The notes beneath the pieces are model-generated. The model saw only the letters and a list, made by a program, of their open reading frames with translations, had not been told where the DNA came from and did no database searches. Position numbers and translations under genes: made by a program. Shown in pieces: positions 50,831-61,638 of a DNA stretch of 64,000 nt. The stretch's first letter is position 1. Every line of letters starts with the position of its first letter. The DNA is from Bordetella parapertussis (lineage in GTDB: Bacteria; Pseudomonadota; Gammaproteobacteria; Burkholderiales; SG8-41): NCBI GenBank assembly GCA_945870465.1, contig CAMBSS010000002.1:1-64000 (forward strand), in the 5' to 3' direction.

Positions 50831-51184
50831 ATGCGACTTATTATCACTTGGATCATCAACGCGCTGGCGCTACTTGCGCTGCCTTATATTTTTGACTCCA
50901 TAAGGGTCGACAGCGTTTACACCGCGCTGATTACCGCGCTGGTACTGGGCCTGGTCAACGCGCTGATCCGGCCGCTGCTTATCCTGCTCACGCTGCCGAT
51001 CAATATCCTGATGCTCGGACTCTTCACGTTCGTCATCAACGGGCTGCTGTTCTGGTTTGTCGCCTCGTTCGTCAAAGGCTTTCTGGTCGCCGGTTTCTGG
51101 CCGGCGGTCGGCGGCGCGCTCGTCTACGGCATCATCAGCTGGGCGCTCAGCGCGCTGGTGCTGGGCCCCGCCAAACCGCGCTGA
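50831..51184 (+). CDS. phage-holin-family (YvlD-like) membrane protein
   Basis: 117 residues with four membrane helices: RLIITWIINALALLALPYIF, ALITALVLGLVNALIRPLLILLTLP, NILMLGLFTFVINGLLFW and FWPAVGGALVYGIISWALSALVLG. The NALIRPLLxLLTLPIN core is the signature of the family called phage holin family 4 / DUF360. Such proteins are chromosomal and not tied to prophages; the function is unclear. It follows hemH by 23 bp. Confidence 0.88.
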   Translation: MRLIITWIINALALLALPYIFDSIRVDSVYTALITALVLGLVNALIRPLLILLTLPINILMLGLFTFVINGLLFWFVASFVKGFLVAGFWPAVGGALVYGIISWALSALVLGPAKPR

Positions 51185-51271
51185 AACAGCGCCGGCCCCG
51201 GCTTGCTTTTGCCGCGCCGGGCCCCAATTACCCTTTATCGATCAAAAAGTTGGCTTGCGCCTGGACGCGGG

Positions 51272-51299
51272 CTTGAAATCCGGCAACTCGCCCCCATAA
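51272..51299 (+). promoter_or_regulatory. sigma-32 heat-shock promoter of grpE
   Basis: CTTGAAA, a 13-base spacer and CCCCATAA match the RpoH consensus (CTTGAAA-N11-16-CCCCATnT). It lies about 30 bases before the grpE ATG. Confidence 0.88.
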
Positions 51300-51329
51300 G
51301 TTGAAGATTGAGCCATTCGAGGGGTAGCA

Positions 51330-51893
51330 ATGCAGGACCACCAGGTACCGATGACGGCCGAAGGCGACGAGCCGCAGCCCGCCACGGCAAATGAGACCGG
51401 CGCGCATGCGCCAAACGCGCCAGAGGTCATGCCGTCGCTTGAAACGCTGCTGAAGCAGGCCGAACTGGCCGCGCAGGAGCATCATGACGCATGGCTACGG
51501 GCGAAAGCCGACGCCGACAACATCCGCAAGCGCGCGCAGACGGACATCGCCAATGCGCACAAGTACGCGATCGAGAATTTTTCGACCGAGCTCCTGGCAG
51601 TCAAGGACAGCCTGGAAGCGGCGCTGGTCATCAACAACGTGACGGTCGACAACCTCAAGAGCGGCGTCGAACTGACTTTGAAACAGCTGAATTCGGTGTT
51701 CGAAAAATTCCGCGTCACCGACATCAACCCGCTCGGGCAAAAATTCGATCCGCACCGCCACCAGGCGATCAGCACGGTCGATGCCGACGCCGAACCCAAT
51801 ACTGTCGTGCAGGTGTTCCAGAAAGGCTATCTGCTGAACGACCGCGTGATCCGGCCCGCGATGGTGGCCGTCGCCAAAGCACCGGCAGGTTGA
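51330..51893 (+). CDS. grpE: nucleotide exchange factor GrpE
   Basis: 187 residues. A disordered acidic start precedes the long dimerising helix ([31 protein letters not shown]) and the C-terminal beta domain ([13 protein letters not shown]). It releases ADP from DnaK. GAGGGG precedes ATG 51330 by 7 bases. It has its own sigma-32 promoter and is followed by dnaK. Confidence 0.97.
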   Translation: MQDHQVPMTAEGDEPQPATANETGAHAPNAPEVMPSLETLLKQAELAAQEHHDAWLRAKADADNIRKRAQTDIANAHKYAIENFSTELLAVKDSLEAALVINNVTVDNLKSGVELTLKQLNSVFEKFRVTDINPLGQKFDPHRHQAISTVDADAEPNTVVQVFQKGYLLNDRVIRPAMVAVAKAPAG

Positions 51894-51916
51894 AAGCACG
51901 GGAGTTATCCCCATCT
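51889..51916 (+). promoter_or_regulatory. sigma-32 heat-shock promoter of dnaK
   Basis: GTTGAAA, 13 bases, CCCCATCT. The -35 overlaps the grpE stop codon. It lies about 75 bases before the dnaK ATG. grpE and dnaK therefore have separate heat-shock promoters. Confidence 0.85.
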
Positions 51917-51989
51917 TGGTAGCATGGAATTGCAGGCCCGCAGGCGCAGCCAGCCGGCGGAAACAAATTTACGGAAATAAGGTGCTTAT

Positions 51990-53909
<1,920 letters not shown>

Positions 53910-54034
53910 GGATTCAGGATTCAGGATTCGGCACCGGGCGATTGCGGTTTGAATCGACCAGAATGGGACGGGGCGCGCTTGCGTCCCGTCCCATGTTTGC
54001 GTTCTGAATCCTGATTCCCGAATCCGGAATCCTG
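53910..54034. repeat. GGATTCAGGATTC-family inverted repeat with nested hairpin between dnaK and dnaJ
   Basis: The left arm 53910-53934 starts directly after the dnaK stop codon (GGATTCAGGATTCAGGATTC). The right arm is 54004-54034 (CTGAATCCTGATTCCCG...). Nested inside, ATGGGACGGG pairs with CCCGTCCCAT (about 53964-53995). The family is shared with 29165-29334. It probably limits read-through or stabilises the dnaK message. Confidence 0.8.
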
Positions 54035-54042
54035 AAAAAAAC

Positions 54043-55152
54043 ATGGCAAAAAAAGACTATTACGAAGTACTCGGCGTCAATCGCGATGCGTCGGAAGACG
54101 ATTTCAAGAAGTCGTACCGCAAGCTCGCGATGAAATTTCATCCGGACCGCAATCCGGATAACCCCAAGGCCGAGGAACAGTTCAAGGAAGCCAAAGAAGC
54201 CTACGAAATATTGTCCGACGCGAACAAGCGCGCGGCCTATGATCAGTACGGCCACGCCGGCGTCGATCCGTCGGCTGCGGCGGGCGCCGGCATGGGCGGT
54301 TTCGCAGACGCCTTCGGCGATATCTTCGGCGACATATTCGGCGGCGGCGGCGGGCGCTCCAACGTCTATCGCGGCGCCGATCTGCGCTACAACCTCGAAA
54401 TCGCGCTCGAGGACGCCGCGCGCGGCACCGAAACTAAGATCCGCATTCCGACCCTCGAAGAATGCGCGACCTGCCACGGCTCGGGCGCCAAGCCCGGCAC
54501 CCAGCCCGTCAAATGCACGACCTGCGACGGCCGCGGCCAGGTGCGCATGCAGCAGGGATTCTTTTCCATTCAGCAGACCTGCCCGAAATGTCACGGCAGC
54601 TGCAAGGTCGTGGAGTCGCCCTGCGCGACCTGCCGCGGCGCGGGACGCCTGAAGCAGCACAAGACGCTGTCGGTCAAAATCCCGGCGGGCGTCGACGAGG
54701 GCGATCGGATTCGTCTATCCGGCGAAGGCGAAGCCGGCGTCAACGGCGGACCGGCGGGCGACCTCTATGTCGTGATCCATCTCAAGGCCCACGCGGTGTT
54801 CCAGCGCGATCACAACGACCTGCATTGCGAAATGCCGATCAGCTTCACTACCGCTGCGCTCGGCGGCGACATTAAAATCCCGACGCTCGACGGTTACGCC
54901 AAGATCAAGATTCCCGAGGAAACGCAGTCGGGCAAGGTGTTCCGCCTGCGCGGCAAGGGCATCAAGGGAGTGCGCTCGTCGACCCACGGCGACCTCATGT
55001 GCCACGTGGTGGTCGAGACGCCGGTCAATCTCACTGCGCGCCAGCGCGAACTCCTGAACGAACTCGAAGCGATCAACGACAAAGACGCGGGCCGGCACAA
55101 TCCGCGCGCCAAGTCGTGGATGGACAAGGTCAAGGAGTTCTTCGCCGATTAG
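54043..55152 (+). CDS. dnaJ: co-chaperone DnaJ (Hsp40)
   Basis: 369 residues. The J domain has the HPD motif ([11 protein letters not shown]). A Gly/Phe-rich linker follows ([20 protein letters not shown]). Four CxxCxGxG-type zinc repeats are [24 protein letters not shown] (last Gly changed to Cys) and CATCRGAG. It stimulates DnaK ATP hydrolysis. The ATG is only 8 bases after the repeat arm and lacks a good Shine-Dalgarno. Confidence 0.98.
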   Translation: MAKKDYYEVLGVNRDASEDDFKKSYRKLAMKFHPDRNPDNPKAEEQFKEAKEAYEILSDANKRAAYDQYGHAGVDPSAAAGAGMGGFADAFGDIFGDIFGGGGGRSNVYRGADLRYNLEIALEDAARGTETKIRIPTLEECATCHGSGAKPGTQPVKCTTCDGRGQVRMQQGFFSIQQTCPKCHGSCKVVESPCATCRGAGRLKQHKTLSVKIPAGVDEGDRIRLSGEGEAGVNGGPAGDLYVVIHLKAHAVFQRDHNDLHCEMPISFTTAALGGDIKIPTLDGYAKIKIPEETQSGKVFRLRGKGIKGVRSSTHGDLMCHVVVETPVNLTARQRELLNELEAINDKDAGRHNPRAKSWMDKVKEFFAD

Positions 55153-55174
55153 AAGCGTCTCAAAAACAGCTTGG

Positions 55175-55285
55175 AGCCGCAGATAAACCGCGGATGAACG
55201 CAGATAAGAAAGATCAAATTACTTAACGCCGGCTACAAGGCGGCCCTGGACATTCATCTGCGTGTATCTGAGTTTATCTGCGGAT
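55175..55285. repeat. GCAGATAAACGCAGAT-family inverted repeat between dnaJ and the AlgH-like gene
   Basis: Left arm 55175-55208 (AGCCGCAGATAAACCGCGG... ATGAACGCAGATAAG) and right arm 55251-55285 (CATTCATCTGCGTGTATCTG...). The right arm lies inside the 3' end of the convergent AlgH-like gene and encodes part of its tail. Same family as 61441-61608. Confidence 0.75.
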
Positions 55286-55980
55286 GATTGTCTTTTTTGT
55301 ATTTTTGAGATGGGTTCTAGTAGCCCGGAGGCAGCAACGCTTTCCGGGATTAATTCACTTTCGCGCACCGGCGGAACGAAGCGTGTGCTGCGCAGCGTGA
55401 TGCGCTTGATCAGTGCCGGCCACATGGTCGCGACATCCGCGGTGAATATCGTATCGGCATCGGCGGGGATCACATACCAGCCGCCGGCCGCGATCTCGGC
55501 CTGCAATTGCCGCGGCGCCCAGCCCGCATAACCGGCATATGCGCGCACAGCCTTTACCTTTATCTCCGCGGCCACGATATTCTTCAACAACGCCGGATCG
55601 CCGCTGAGATAAACATCATCAAGCACGCGCAGGCCTTTTTCGATGCGCTCGTTGCTGCGAATGAGAAACAGCAGGCGGTTGCGCCCCACCGGCCCGCCGC
55701 CGTACAGCGTATCGAATTGTTCAGGCACGGCGCCCGCGTCGGGCCATGCTTCGGAGAGGCGCGCTTCCGACGGCCGGTTCAAAATGACGCCGAGCGGACC
55801 GCCGCCCGGCACCGGCTGGGTAATCAGCACGACGGTCTCGCGGAAATTGGGATCGAAGAGTTCGGGTTTGGCGACGAGGAAAACGCCGTTAGCAAGCGGG
55901 GCAACATCCGCCGCCGGCACGGGCGCCATCACTACCAGGGCGGTTATAGACAGCAGCGTGAAAAGAATGTGGCGGAACAT
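55219..55980 (-). CDS. secreted YqgE/AlgH-family protein with repeat-derived C-terminus
   Basis: 253 residues from ATG 55980 (MFRHILFTLL); GTG 55989 is the alternative. The core shows GVFLVAKPELFDPNFRETVVLITQ, LGVILNRPSEARL and AGYAGWAPRQLQAEIAAGGWYVIPAD, the AlgH fold. Typical members are cytosolic and near 185 residues. This one has an N-terminal signal peptide and a longer C-terminus. The last roughly 25 residues (QKRQSSADKLRYTQMNVQGR) are encoded by a dispersed intergenic repeat arm. It starts 23 bp after the xdhC stop. Function unknown. Confidence 0.87.
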   Translation of the reverse strand: MFRHILFTLLSITALVVMAPVPAADVAPLANGVFLVAKPELFDPNFRETVVLITQPVPGGGPLGVILNRPSEARLSEAWPDAGAVPEQFDTLYGGGPVGRNRLLFLIRSNERIEKGLRVLDDVYLSGDPALLKNIVAAEIKVKAVRAYAGYAGWAPRQLQAEIAAGGWYVIPADADTIFTADVATMWPALIKRITLRSTRFVPPVRESELIPESVAASGLLEPISKIQKRQSSADKLRYTQMNVQGRLVAGVK

Positions 55981-56003
55981 GCTTGCCACCGCCGGATAAG
56001 GCG

Positions 56004-57017
56004 TTACGACGACCCGCAGGCGAGCGGATCGGTGTTGGGCGCGGGCGCCGCGGCCGGCGCGCCTATCGATTCCAGTTTTACGCCACGGCGCACGGCCGTC
56101 ATTTCGGCGACGATGGCCACTGCGATTTCCGCCGGCGTCTTGCTCCCTATGCGCAAACCGACCGGCCCGTGCAGGCGCGCGATTTCGGCGGCCGACAAAT
56201 CGAAATCGGCCAACCGCTTGCGGCGCTTGTCATTGTTCGCCCGCGAGCCGAGCGCGCCGACGTAAAACGCCGACGACTTCAGGGCTTCGGTAAGCGCCGC
56301 ATCGTCGAGCTTGGGATCGTGCGTCAACGCCACCACCGCGAGGTGCGGATCGGGATTGAGTTGCAGCACGACGTCGTCCGGATAGCCGCGTTCCAGTGCA
56401 GCGCCCGGCACATTCCATTCATCCGCGTATTCCTCGCGCGGATCGCACACCGTGACCTGGTAGTCGAGCGCCTGAGCCATTTGCGCGAGAAAGCGCGAAG
56501 TCTGGCCGGCGCCTATGATGAGCAAACGCCAACGCGGCCCGTGTATGCTCTTCAAAATCTTGCTGTCGAATTCCAGCAGGTCCGACCAGCGGCCCGATTC
56601 CAGCCTGACATTGCCGGTTTCCATGTCGAGAAAGCGCGCCACCAGCTCATGGCGCTCTATGGTCGTCAGCAGCTCCTTCAATTGCGATTCAGCCTTCACC
56701 GGCTCCAGCACGAGTTGCAGCGTGCCTCCGCATGGCAACCCGAAGCGCGCCGCCTGGTCCGCCGTCACGCCATAAGTAACGACTTCCGGCTTGCCGCTCA
56801 CGGCTTGATGAGCTTTGACGCGCTCGATCAGGTCGTCTTCGACGCAGCCGCCGGATACCGAACCGATCACATGCCCGTCATCGCGGATGACGAGCATGGC
56901 ACCGACCGGCCGCGGCGCCGAACCCCAGGTGCGGATCACGGTCGCGAGCGTCGCCTTGCGCCCGGCATCAAACCATGCCGCGGCGGTTTTCAGAACTTCG
57001 GTGTCTACGCTGTCCAA
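56004..57017 (-). CDS. XdhC/CoxI family molybdenum hydroxylase maturation factor
   Basis: 337 residues. The N-terminal XdhC_CoxI domain has GSVSGGCVEDDLIERV and GLPCGGTLQLVLEP. The C-terminal Rossmann domain has LLIIGAGQTSRFLAQMAQ and YVGALGSRANNDKRRKRL. Such proteins bind Moco and help its sulfuration and insertion into xanthine-dehydrogenase-like enzymes. The start is TTG 57017 with AAAGG 9 bases upstream. The likely client in this window is the hydroxylase at 5916-8494, 48 kb away. Confidence 0.93.
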   Translation of the reverse strand: MDSVDTEVLKTAAAWFDAGRKATLATVIRTWGSAPRPVGAMLVIRDDGHVIGSVSGGCVEDDLIERVKAHQAVSGKPEVVTYGVTADQAARFGLPCGGTLQLVLEPVKAESQLKELLTTIERHELVARFLDMETGNVRLESGRWSDLLEFDSKILKSIHGPRWRLLIIGAGQTSRFLAQMAQALDYQVTVCDPREEYADEWNVPGAALERGYPDDVVLQLNPDPHLAVVALTHDPKLDDAALTEALKSSAFYVGALGSRANNDKRRKRLADFDLSAAEIARLHGPVGLRIGSKTPAEIAVAIVAEMTAVRRGVKLESIGAPAAAPAPNTDPLACGSS

Positions 57018-57333
57018 AATTTGAACCTTTCAGGCCTTTTGCACGCACCGTAAGGGCGCGATGAAGCAAATTTGGGGAAGCTCTGGCTAAGGTCTTTATA
57101 CAATTAAAGCTTCCACCGAAGTGGGGAATATACAAGGGGGCGTAGCCCACTTGTTCAAACGCATGCTAGATTAGTGCACGTTCCGCAGGGGGTCAAGCAC
57201 CTGCGGCGCGGTTGCGAACGTCACATGCATCGGCTAGCATCGGCACCATCATTCATTTCCTGCGCGCGTTGCCGTTAATTGTGCAATACACGCCGCACTG
57301 CAGATAATTGCCCGCCACTACTGCTTCGACCCG
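57018..57333. other. 316-bp divergent spacer between xdhC and the malonyl-CoA decarboxylase gene
   Basis: No gene. It contains the hairpin repeat at 57122-57156 and AT-richer stretches around 57090-57110 that could carry promoters. I could not find a clear -35/-10 pair. Confidence 0.5.
57122..57156. repeat. TGGGGAATAnACAAGG hairpin repeat, copy 2
   Basis: TGGGGAATATACAAGGGGG then CGTAGCCCACTTGTTC: ACAAG/CTTGT and GGGC/GCCC form a stem around GTA. Copy 1 is at 36744-36776 with the same TGGGGAATA and TTGTTC flanks. Confidence 0.65.
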
Positions 57334-58653
57334 ATGAATACCCCTTCGTTCCTCAAACGCCTGCTGCGTAGCGTTGCCGCCCCCGTTGACAGCGCGCGTA
57401 CCGCCGATCGTAAAGCGCGCGAGGCCATCGTACTGTGCCACGCGCTGCTCTCGGAACGAGGCGAAGTGTCGGGCGCCGCGCTCGCGCGCGATGCGCTTGC
57501 CGCGTACGATGCGCTGCCAGCCAACGCATTTCAGCCGTATATCAATCTGCTCGCCACTGAGTTTTCACCCGACCCGGCACCTATCGCCGCCGCTGCCGCA
57601 GCCTATGGTGAAGACGCCACACCGAAAAACCTGGTCGCGCTGCAGGACGCCGTCGAACCGCCGCGCCAGGAATTGTTCCGGCGGCTGAACGTCGCGCCCG
57701 GCGCCACCGCGGCGCTGGTCGACTTGCGCCGGCGCCTGCTGCGCGAACTGAAAGCGCATCCGGACTGGGTCGGCGTCGATGCCGACCTCGAACACCTGTT
57801 CGGTTCCTGGTTCAACCGTGGCTTTTTACGCCTCGAACGCATCGACTGGCGCACGCCGGCGCTGATACTCGAAAAGCTGATCGAGTACGAGGCCGTGCAT
57901 GAAATCGCGGGCTGGCCGGATCTGCACCGCAGGCTCGCCGCCGACCGCCGCTGTTTTGCATACTTTCACCCGGCCCTGCCTGAAGAGCCGCTGATATTCA
58001 TCGAGGTAGCGCTCACCGAACGCATCAGCACCACCGTGGCCCCGCTGCTCGACCCGGAGTCGCCGGAAGCAGACCCGGCGCGCGCCGACTGCGCGATCTT
58101 TTATTCCATCACCAACTGCCAGGACGGTTTGCGCGGCATCTCCTTCGGCAACCTGCTGATCAAGCAGGTCGTGCACGAACTCGGCAAAGAATTCCCGCGG
58201 CTCGGCACTTTCGCGACGCTGTCGCCGATTCCCGGCTTTCTCTCGTGGCTCACCGACGTTGCGCGCGAGCGCCCCGATATTGCGCCGGACGTGGCGCTGC
58301 TCAAAGCAGCCGACTGGTTCGCGGATGCCGAACTCGCCGCTCGCCTGCGGCCGCTGCTGATGGGTCTGTGCGCACACTATCTGACCGCCGCAAAAAGAAA
58401 TAATGAGCCGCTCGACGCGGTCGCGCGCTTTCACCTCGGCAATGGCGCGCGCATGGAAAAGCTGAACTGGCTCGCCGATACGTCCAAACCCGGCATGCAG
58501 CGCTCCGCCGGCCTCATGGTCAATTATGTTTACCGCCTAGCCGACGTCGAGAAAAATCACGAGGCTTTCGTGCGCGAGCACGAGATCGCCGCTTCACACG
58601 AACTGAAAAAACTCGCGCGCGATTGCGCGCTGACCGCCTCCGCCAAAGCCTGA
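57334..58653 (+). CDS. malonyl-CoA decarboxylase
   Basis: 439 residues. The family N-terminal helical domain is followed by the catalytic GNAT-like domain with FAYFHPALPEEPLIFIEVALTE, NCQDGLRGISFGNLLIKQVV, LGTFATLSPIPGFLSWL and the C-terminal HLGNGARMEKLNWLADTS. The catalytic Ser/His pair known from the family falls in the SPIPGF and HLGNGA segments. It converts malonyl-CoA to acetyl-CoA, useful in malonate catabolism or for controlling malonyl-CoA. It stands without other mat or mdc genes. Confidence 0.96.
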   Translation: MNTPSFLKRLLRSVAAPVDSARTADRKAREAIVLCHALLSERGEVSGAALARDALAAYDALPANAFQPYINLLATEFSPDPAPIAAAAAAYGEDATPKNLVALQDAVEPPRQELFRRLNVAPGATAALVDLRRRLLRELKAHPDWVGVDADLEHLFGSWFNRGFLRLERIDWRTPALILEKLIEYEAVHEIAGWPDLHRRLAADRRCFAYFHPALPEEPLIFIEVALTERISTTVAPLLDPESPEADPARADCAIFYSITNCQDGLRGISFGNLLIKQVVHELGKEFPRLGTFATLSPIPGFLSWLTDVARERPDIAPDVALLKAADWFADAELAARLRPLLMGLCAHYLTAAKRNNEPLDAVARFHLGNGARMEKLNWLADTSKPGMQRSAGLMVNYVYRLADVEKNHEAFVREHEIAASHELKKLARDCALTASAKA

Positions 58654-58712
58654 ACGCACAAAAAGTCCCGCGCTGCTCGCGTTACCGCCACGCGCAAGGT
58701 AACATCGCACTC

Positions 58713-59159
58713 ATGGATATCACCGGCGAACAACTCATACCCAAACCGCAGCAGCAGACGTGGGACGCGATCTGCGATCCTGCGGTGCTGCAGGCCTGCA
58801 TTCCCGGCTGCGAGACAATGGAAAGAATTTCGGATTCCGAATTCAATCTCACCATGTCGGCCAAAGTGGGGCCCGTCAGCGCGAAGTTCAAAAGCAAGAT
58901 CACGCTGACCGACGTCGACGCGCCCAACGCCTACACGCTGATTTTCGAAGGCCAGGGCGGCGTCGCCGGCTTCGCCAAGGGCGAAGCACGCGTCACCCTA
59001 ACCCCCGCCGGCGAGCAGACCACTCTCTCTTATGCTGCCAAAGCGACCATCGGCGGCAAGCTTGCGCAAATCGGCTCGCGACTGGTGGATGGTGTCGCCA
59101 AAAAACTGGCCGAGCAATTTTTCACTGCATTCAACGCTCACGTCACGGCGCAGGAGTGA
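58713..59159 (+). CDS. CoxG-like SRPBCC family protein
   Basis: 148 residues from ATG 58713 (MDITGEQLIPKPQQQTWDAI); an upstream extension to 58623 overlaps the preceding gene and lacks homology features. The CDPAVLQACIPGCETMERIS segment and GxVxGFAKGEA region fit the CO-dehydrogenase subunit G family, a START-like fold. In coxG operons it recruits the enzyme to the membrane through a C-terminal anchor; this protein ends before such an anchor. With XdhC nearby it may serve a molybdenum hydroxylase. The repeat at 59154 starts in its last codons. Confidence 0.9.
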   Translation: MDITGEQLIPKPQQQTWDAICDPAVLQACIPGCETMERISDSEFNLTMSAKVGPVSAKFKSKITLTDVDAPNAYTLIFEGQGGVAGFAKGEARVTLTPAGEQTTLSYAAKATIGGKLAQIGSRLVDGVAKKLAEQFFTAFNAHVTAQE

Positions 59160-59273
59160 AAAAGTGGAGGAGTGAAGGAGTGAAAATCCCTTCTCCCCCG
59201 TAACCGGGGGAGAAGGCTAGGATGAGGGGGTTCACTCATTCACCCATTCACCCATTCACACTTTCACCGCTTC
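59154..59273. repeat. GAGTGAAGGAGTGAA / TTCACCCATTCACC inverted repeat with nested 12-bp hairpin
   Basis: Left arm 59154-59186 consists of GTGGAGGAGTGAAGGAGTG words. Right arm 59231-59273 repeats TTCACCCATTCACCC. Between them CCTTCTCCCCCG pairs perfectly with CGGGGGAGAAGG around TAAC (59189-59216). The left arm overlaps the CoxG-like stop. The structure may end that transcript. Confidence 0.75.
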
Positions 59274-59281
59274 ACAAACCA

Positions 59282-59851
59282 ATGACTCTCGGCCGCTTCT
59301 TCCTCATCGTGCTGCTGGTCGGCGGCGGCTACCAATACTGGAATTCGCACAAGATCCGGGCGCCGGCAGTCGGCGTTACCGCGTCCCTGAACCACGACTG
59401 GAACGCGTACGGCTATAACATCACCGCGCTCGAAAAATTCACCTTCGAAGCGCGCGTGCTCGGCACGGAGCACTACTCCATGGATCGCGAAGCAGAATTA
59501 GCACCGGTCGATCTCGCGCTGGGCTGGGGCCCGATGGCCAATCCCACGGTCATCGAGCAGGTGAAAATCTCGCAGTCGAACCGCTTCTACCACTGGCACG
59601 TTGACCAGTTTCCGATCCCGCGCCGCGACATCGAAGTCAACAGCGCCAACATGCACATGGTGCCGGCGAGCGCCGACGTCGAACGCGCATTGCGCGCCAT
59701 CCGGCCCGGCGTGAAGGTAAGCTTCTCCGGCTACCTGATCGAAGCCCGCGCGCCCGACGGCTGGCGCTGGAAAAGCTCGCTGACCCGCGAAGACACCGGC
59801 GCCGGCGCTTGCGAACTGGTGTGGGTGGAAAAAATCACCGGCTCTAACTAA
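59282..59851 (+). CDS. membrane-anchored protein of unknown function
   Basis: 189 residues from ATG 59282 (MTLGRFFLIVLLVGGGYQYW). A longer frame from 59222 would encode repeat-derived residues and is not favoured. One N-terminal hydrophobic helix anchors or exports it. The rest is soluble and rich in Trp/His, with EARVLGTEHYSMDREAELAPVDLALGWGPM and FYHWHVDQFPIPRRDIE. It looks like a conserved betaproteobacterial hypothetical protein. I do not recognise a fold. Confidence 0.8.
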   Translation: MTLGRFFLIVLLVGGGYQYWNSHKIRAPAVGVTASLNHDWNAYGYNITALEKFTFEARVLGTEHYSMDREAELAPVDLALGWGPMANPTVIEQVKISQSNRFYHWHVDQFPIPRRDIEVNSANMHMVPASADVERALRAIRPGVKVSFSGYLIEARAPDGWRWKSSLTREDTGAGACELVWVEKITGSN

Positions 59852-59959
59852 GCGGCCGGATTCCGCCGCCCGACTTCCGCTTTCATTGCCCGACTCTGGC
59901 GCGCACGCTAGACTAAGCGCCTCCTTCAATGCACGACCCGATCCGGGGAAACTCATCCT

Positions 59960-60580
59960 ATGCTGAAAATCTGGGGCCGTACCAATTCGATCAACGTGCA
60001 GAAAGTGCTGTGGTGCTGCGGCGAACTCAATATCCCGTTCGAGCGCATCGACGCCGGCATGCAGTTTGGCGTCAATAACACGCCCGAGTACAAAGCGAAA
60101 AACCCCAACGCGCTGGTGCCAATGATAGAAGAGGACGGCATGATCCTGTGGGAATCGCAGGCCATCGTGCGTTACCTCGCGCGCAAACACGGGCTGGGGT
60201 CGATGTGCCCGTCGGATGCCAAGGCCTGCGCAGATGCCGACCGCTGGATGGACTGGAACGCGACCACCGTGTGGCCGAATCTGCGGCCGATTTTCTGGAA
60301 CCTCGTGCGCACGGAACCAGCGAAACGCGACATGCCGCTGGTCGAAAGCTCGCGCAAAGGACTGGCAGTGAGCATGGCCATCCTTGATACGCATATGGCC
60401 AATCGCCAATATGTGACCGGCAACGATTTCACGATGGGCGACATTCCGCTCGGCGTTTCCATACATCGCTGGTTCAACATGGACATCGTGCGCGAAAACC
60501 TGCCCAATCTAGGCGCCTATTACAAGCGGTTGCAGGCGCGGTCCGCATTTGCAAAGCACGCCGGCCTGCCGTTGAACTGA
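59960..60580 (+). CDS. glutathione S-transferase family protein
   Basis: 206 residues. The N-terminal thioredoxin fold has MLKIWGRTNSINVQKVLWCCGEL and the glutathione-binding NALVPMIEEDG plus LWESQAIVRYLA. The C-terminal helical domain has YVTGNDFTMGDIPLGVSIHRW. The residue pattern near the start (TNSINVQK) is that of Ser-type bacterial GSTs. Substrate unknown. GGGGA lies upstream of ATG 59960. Confidence 0.93.
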   Translation: MLKIWGRTNSINVQKVLWCCGELNIPFERIDAGMQFGVNNTPEYKAKNPNALVPMIEEDGMILWESQAIVRYLARKHGLGSMCPSDAKACADADRWMDWNATTVWPNLRPIFWNLVRTEPAKRDMPLVESSRKGLAVSMAILDTHMANRQYVTGNDFTMGDIPLGVSIHRWFNMDIVRENLPNLGAYYKRLQARSAFAKHAGLPLN

Positions 60581-60600
60581 GGCCGCGCGCGGCCCACGCC

Positions 60601-61431
60601 ATGTTGCTGAAAAAACTTCTTGCCGCCTTCAAGCCGCACCCGACGGAGAGCGCCGGCAACGCGTTCGAATATCCGCTCGAGACCGAGGACGCGTTAAACC
60701 GCCTGCATGGCGCGGCCCCAATAGATGCGCACCTGCGCACCCTGTTTCGCGACGTCAATATCGGCAGTGAAAATTTCGTCGATCTCTACCAGCGCTGCCT
60801 GACGCACAGCGGCACGCCGCTCACGCCGTTCAATGTCTTTCACCGCTTTCAAAGCCGGCGCGACCTTCTGCAGTATTTTTTCGCGACACTCGCACTGCCG
60901 GGCGCACGCGCGGAATGCGGCGCCTACCGCGGGGCGACGGCGCTCCTGCTCGCGCATGCGTGGCGCAGTCGCGACCCGGCGTTCAAAGGCGACGGCCTCT
61001 ACCTGATCGACAGCTTCGTCGGCACCAGCGCTTCTGGCGAGCACGACCTCATCCCGGTACGCGTTGAAGATGGCACGACCCGCCGTGAAGCGTTTTTCCC
61101 GGTCGCCAAAGCCGACATCTCGCCGGAACTGGTGCGCGGTTTTTTCGGCGAGTTCCCGCAGGTCGCCATCTGCCCCGGCTGGATACCACAGGTGTTTGCG
61201 ACGCTGCCGGAACGCGACTGGGCGTTCGTGCACCTCGACGTCACGCTGTATGAGCCCACGCTCGCCGCGCTCGAATACTTCTACCCGCGCCTGAATACGG
61301 GCGGCGTCATCATCTGCGACGGCTCCATCTTCTGTCCGGGCGCGAAAAAAGCGTGGGACGAATTCTGCGCCAAAAGGGCGCTGCCCTTCGTCGTCCTCGG
61401 CAACCGCGAATCCATTTTGATTAAACCTTAA
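60601..61431 (+). CDS. TylF/MycF-type SAM-dependent methyltransferase
   Basis: 276 residues. The region ARAECGAYRGATALLLAHA is a class I SAM-binding loop, and GLYLIDSFVG follows. FVHLDVTLYEPTLAALEYFYPRLNTGGVIICDG is typical of macrocin-O-methyltransferase-like enzymes that act on sugars. It starts 20 bp after the GST gene. The next gene encodes a SPINDLY-type glycosyltransferase, so a glycan or glycoprotein methylation role is plausible but unproven. Confidence 0.85.
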   Translation: MLLKKLLAAFKPHPTESAGNAFEYPLETEDALNRLHGAAPIDAHLRTLFRDVNIGSENFVDLYQRCLTHSGTPLTPFNVFHRFQSRRDLLQYFFATLALPGARAECGAYRGATALLLAHAWRSRDPAFKGDGLYLIDSFVGTSASGEHDLIPVRVEDGTTRREAFFPVAKADISPELVRGFFGEFPQVAICPGWIPQVFATLPERDWAFVHLDVTLYEPTLAALEYFYPRLNTGGVIICDGSIFCPGAKKAWDEFCAKRALPFVVLGNRESILIKP

Positions 61432-61440
61432 AAACAATTT

Positions 61441-61608
61441 TTAGCCGCCGATAAACGCAGATAAGATCAAAAGCAAGTGGCAGAAGAATAGGAAATGGGG
61501 CAATGACTAATAGTGACTACTCGGCATTCCAGTCACGCAGGAATCGCGATTTTCGATTTACACACTACCCATCACTCATTCGCAATTGCATCTGCGCTTA
61601 TCCGCAGT
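61441..61608. repeat. GCCGATAAACGCAGATAAG-family inverted repeat
   Basis: Left arm 61441-61468 (TTAGCCGCCGATAAACGCAG...) and right arm 61586-61608 (TTGCATCTGCGCTTATCCGC...). It fills the spacer between the methyltransferase and the SPINDLY gene. Same family as 55175-55285, here with a longer, AT-rich centre of about 115 bases. Confidence 0.65.
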
Positions 61609-61638
61609 TCCCAAGCTTTTCTGTTCCAGTAAATCCAC

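Noticed and set aside
50831..51184. Prophage remnant, because the product is called a phage holin family protein
   Set aside because: The family is a widespread chromosomal membrane family. No other phage gene is nearby, and the neighbours are hemH and grpE.
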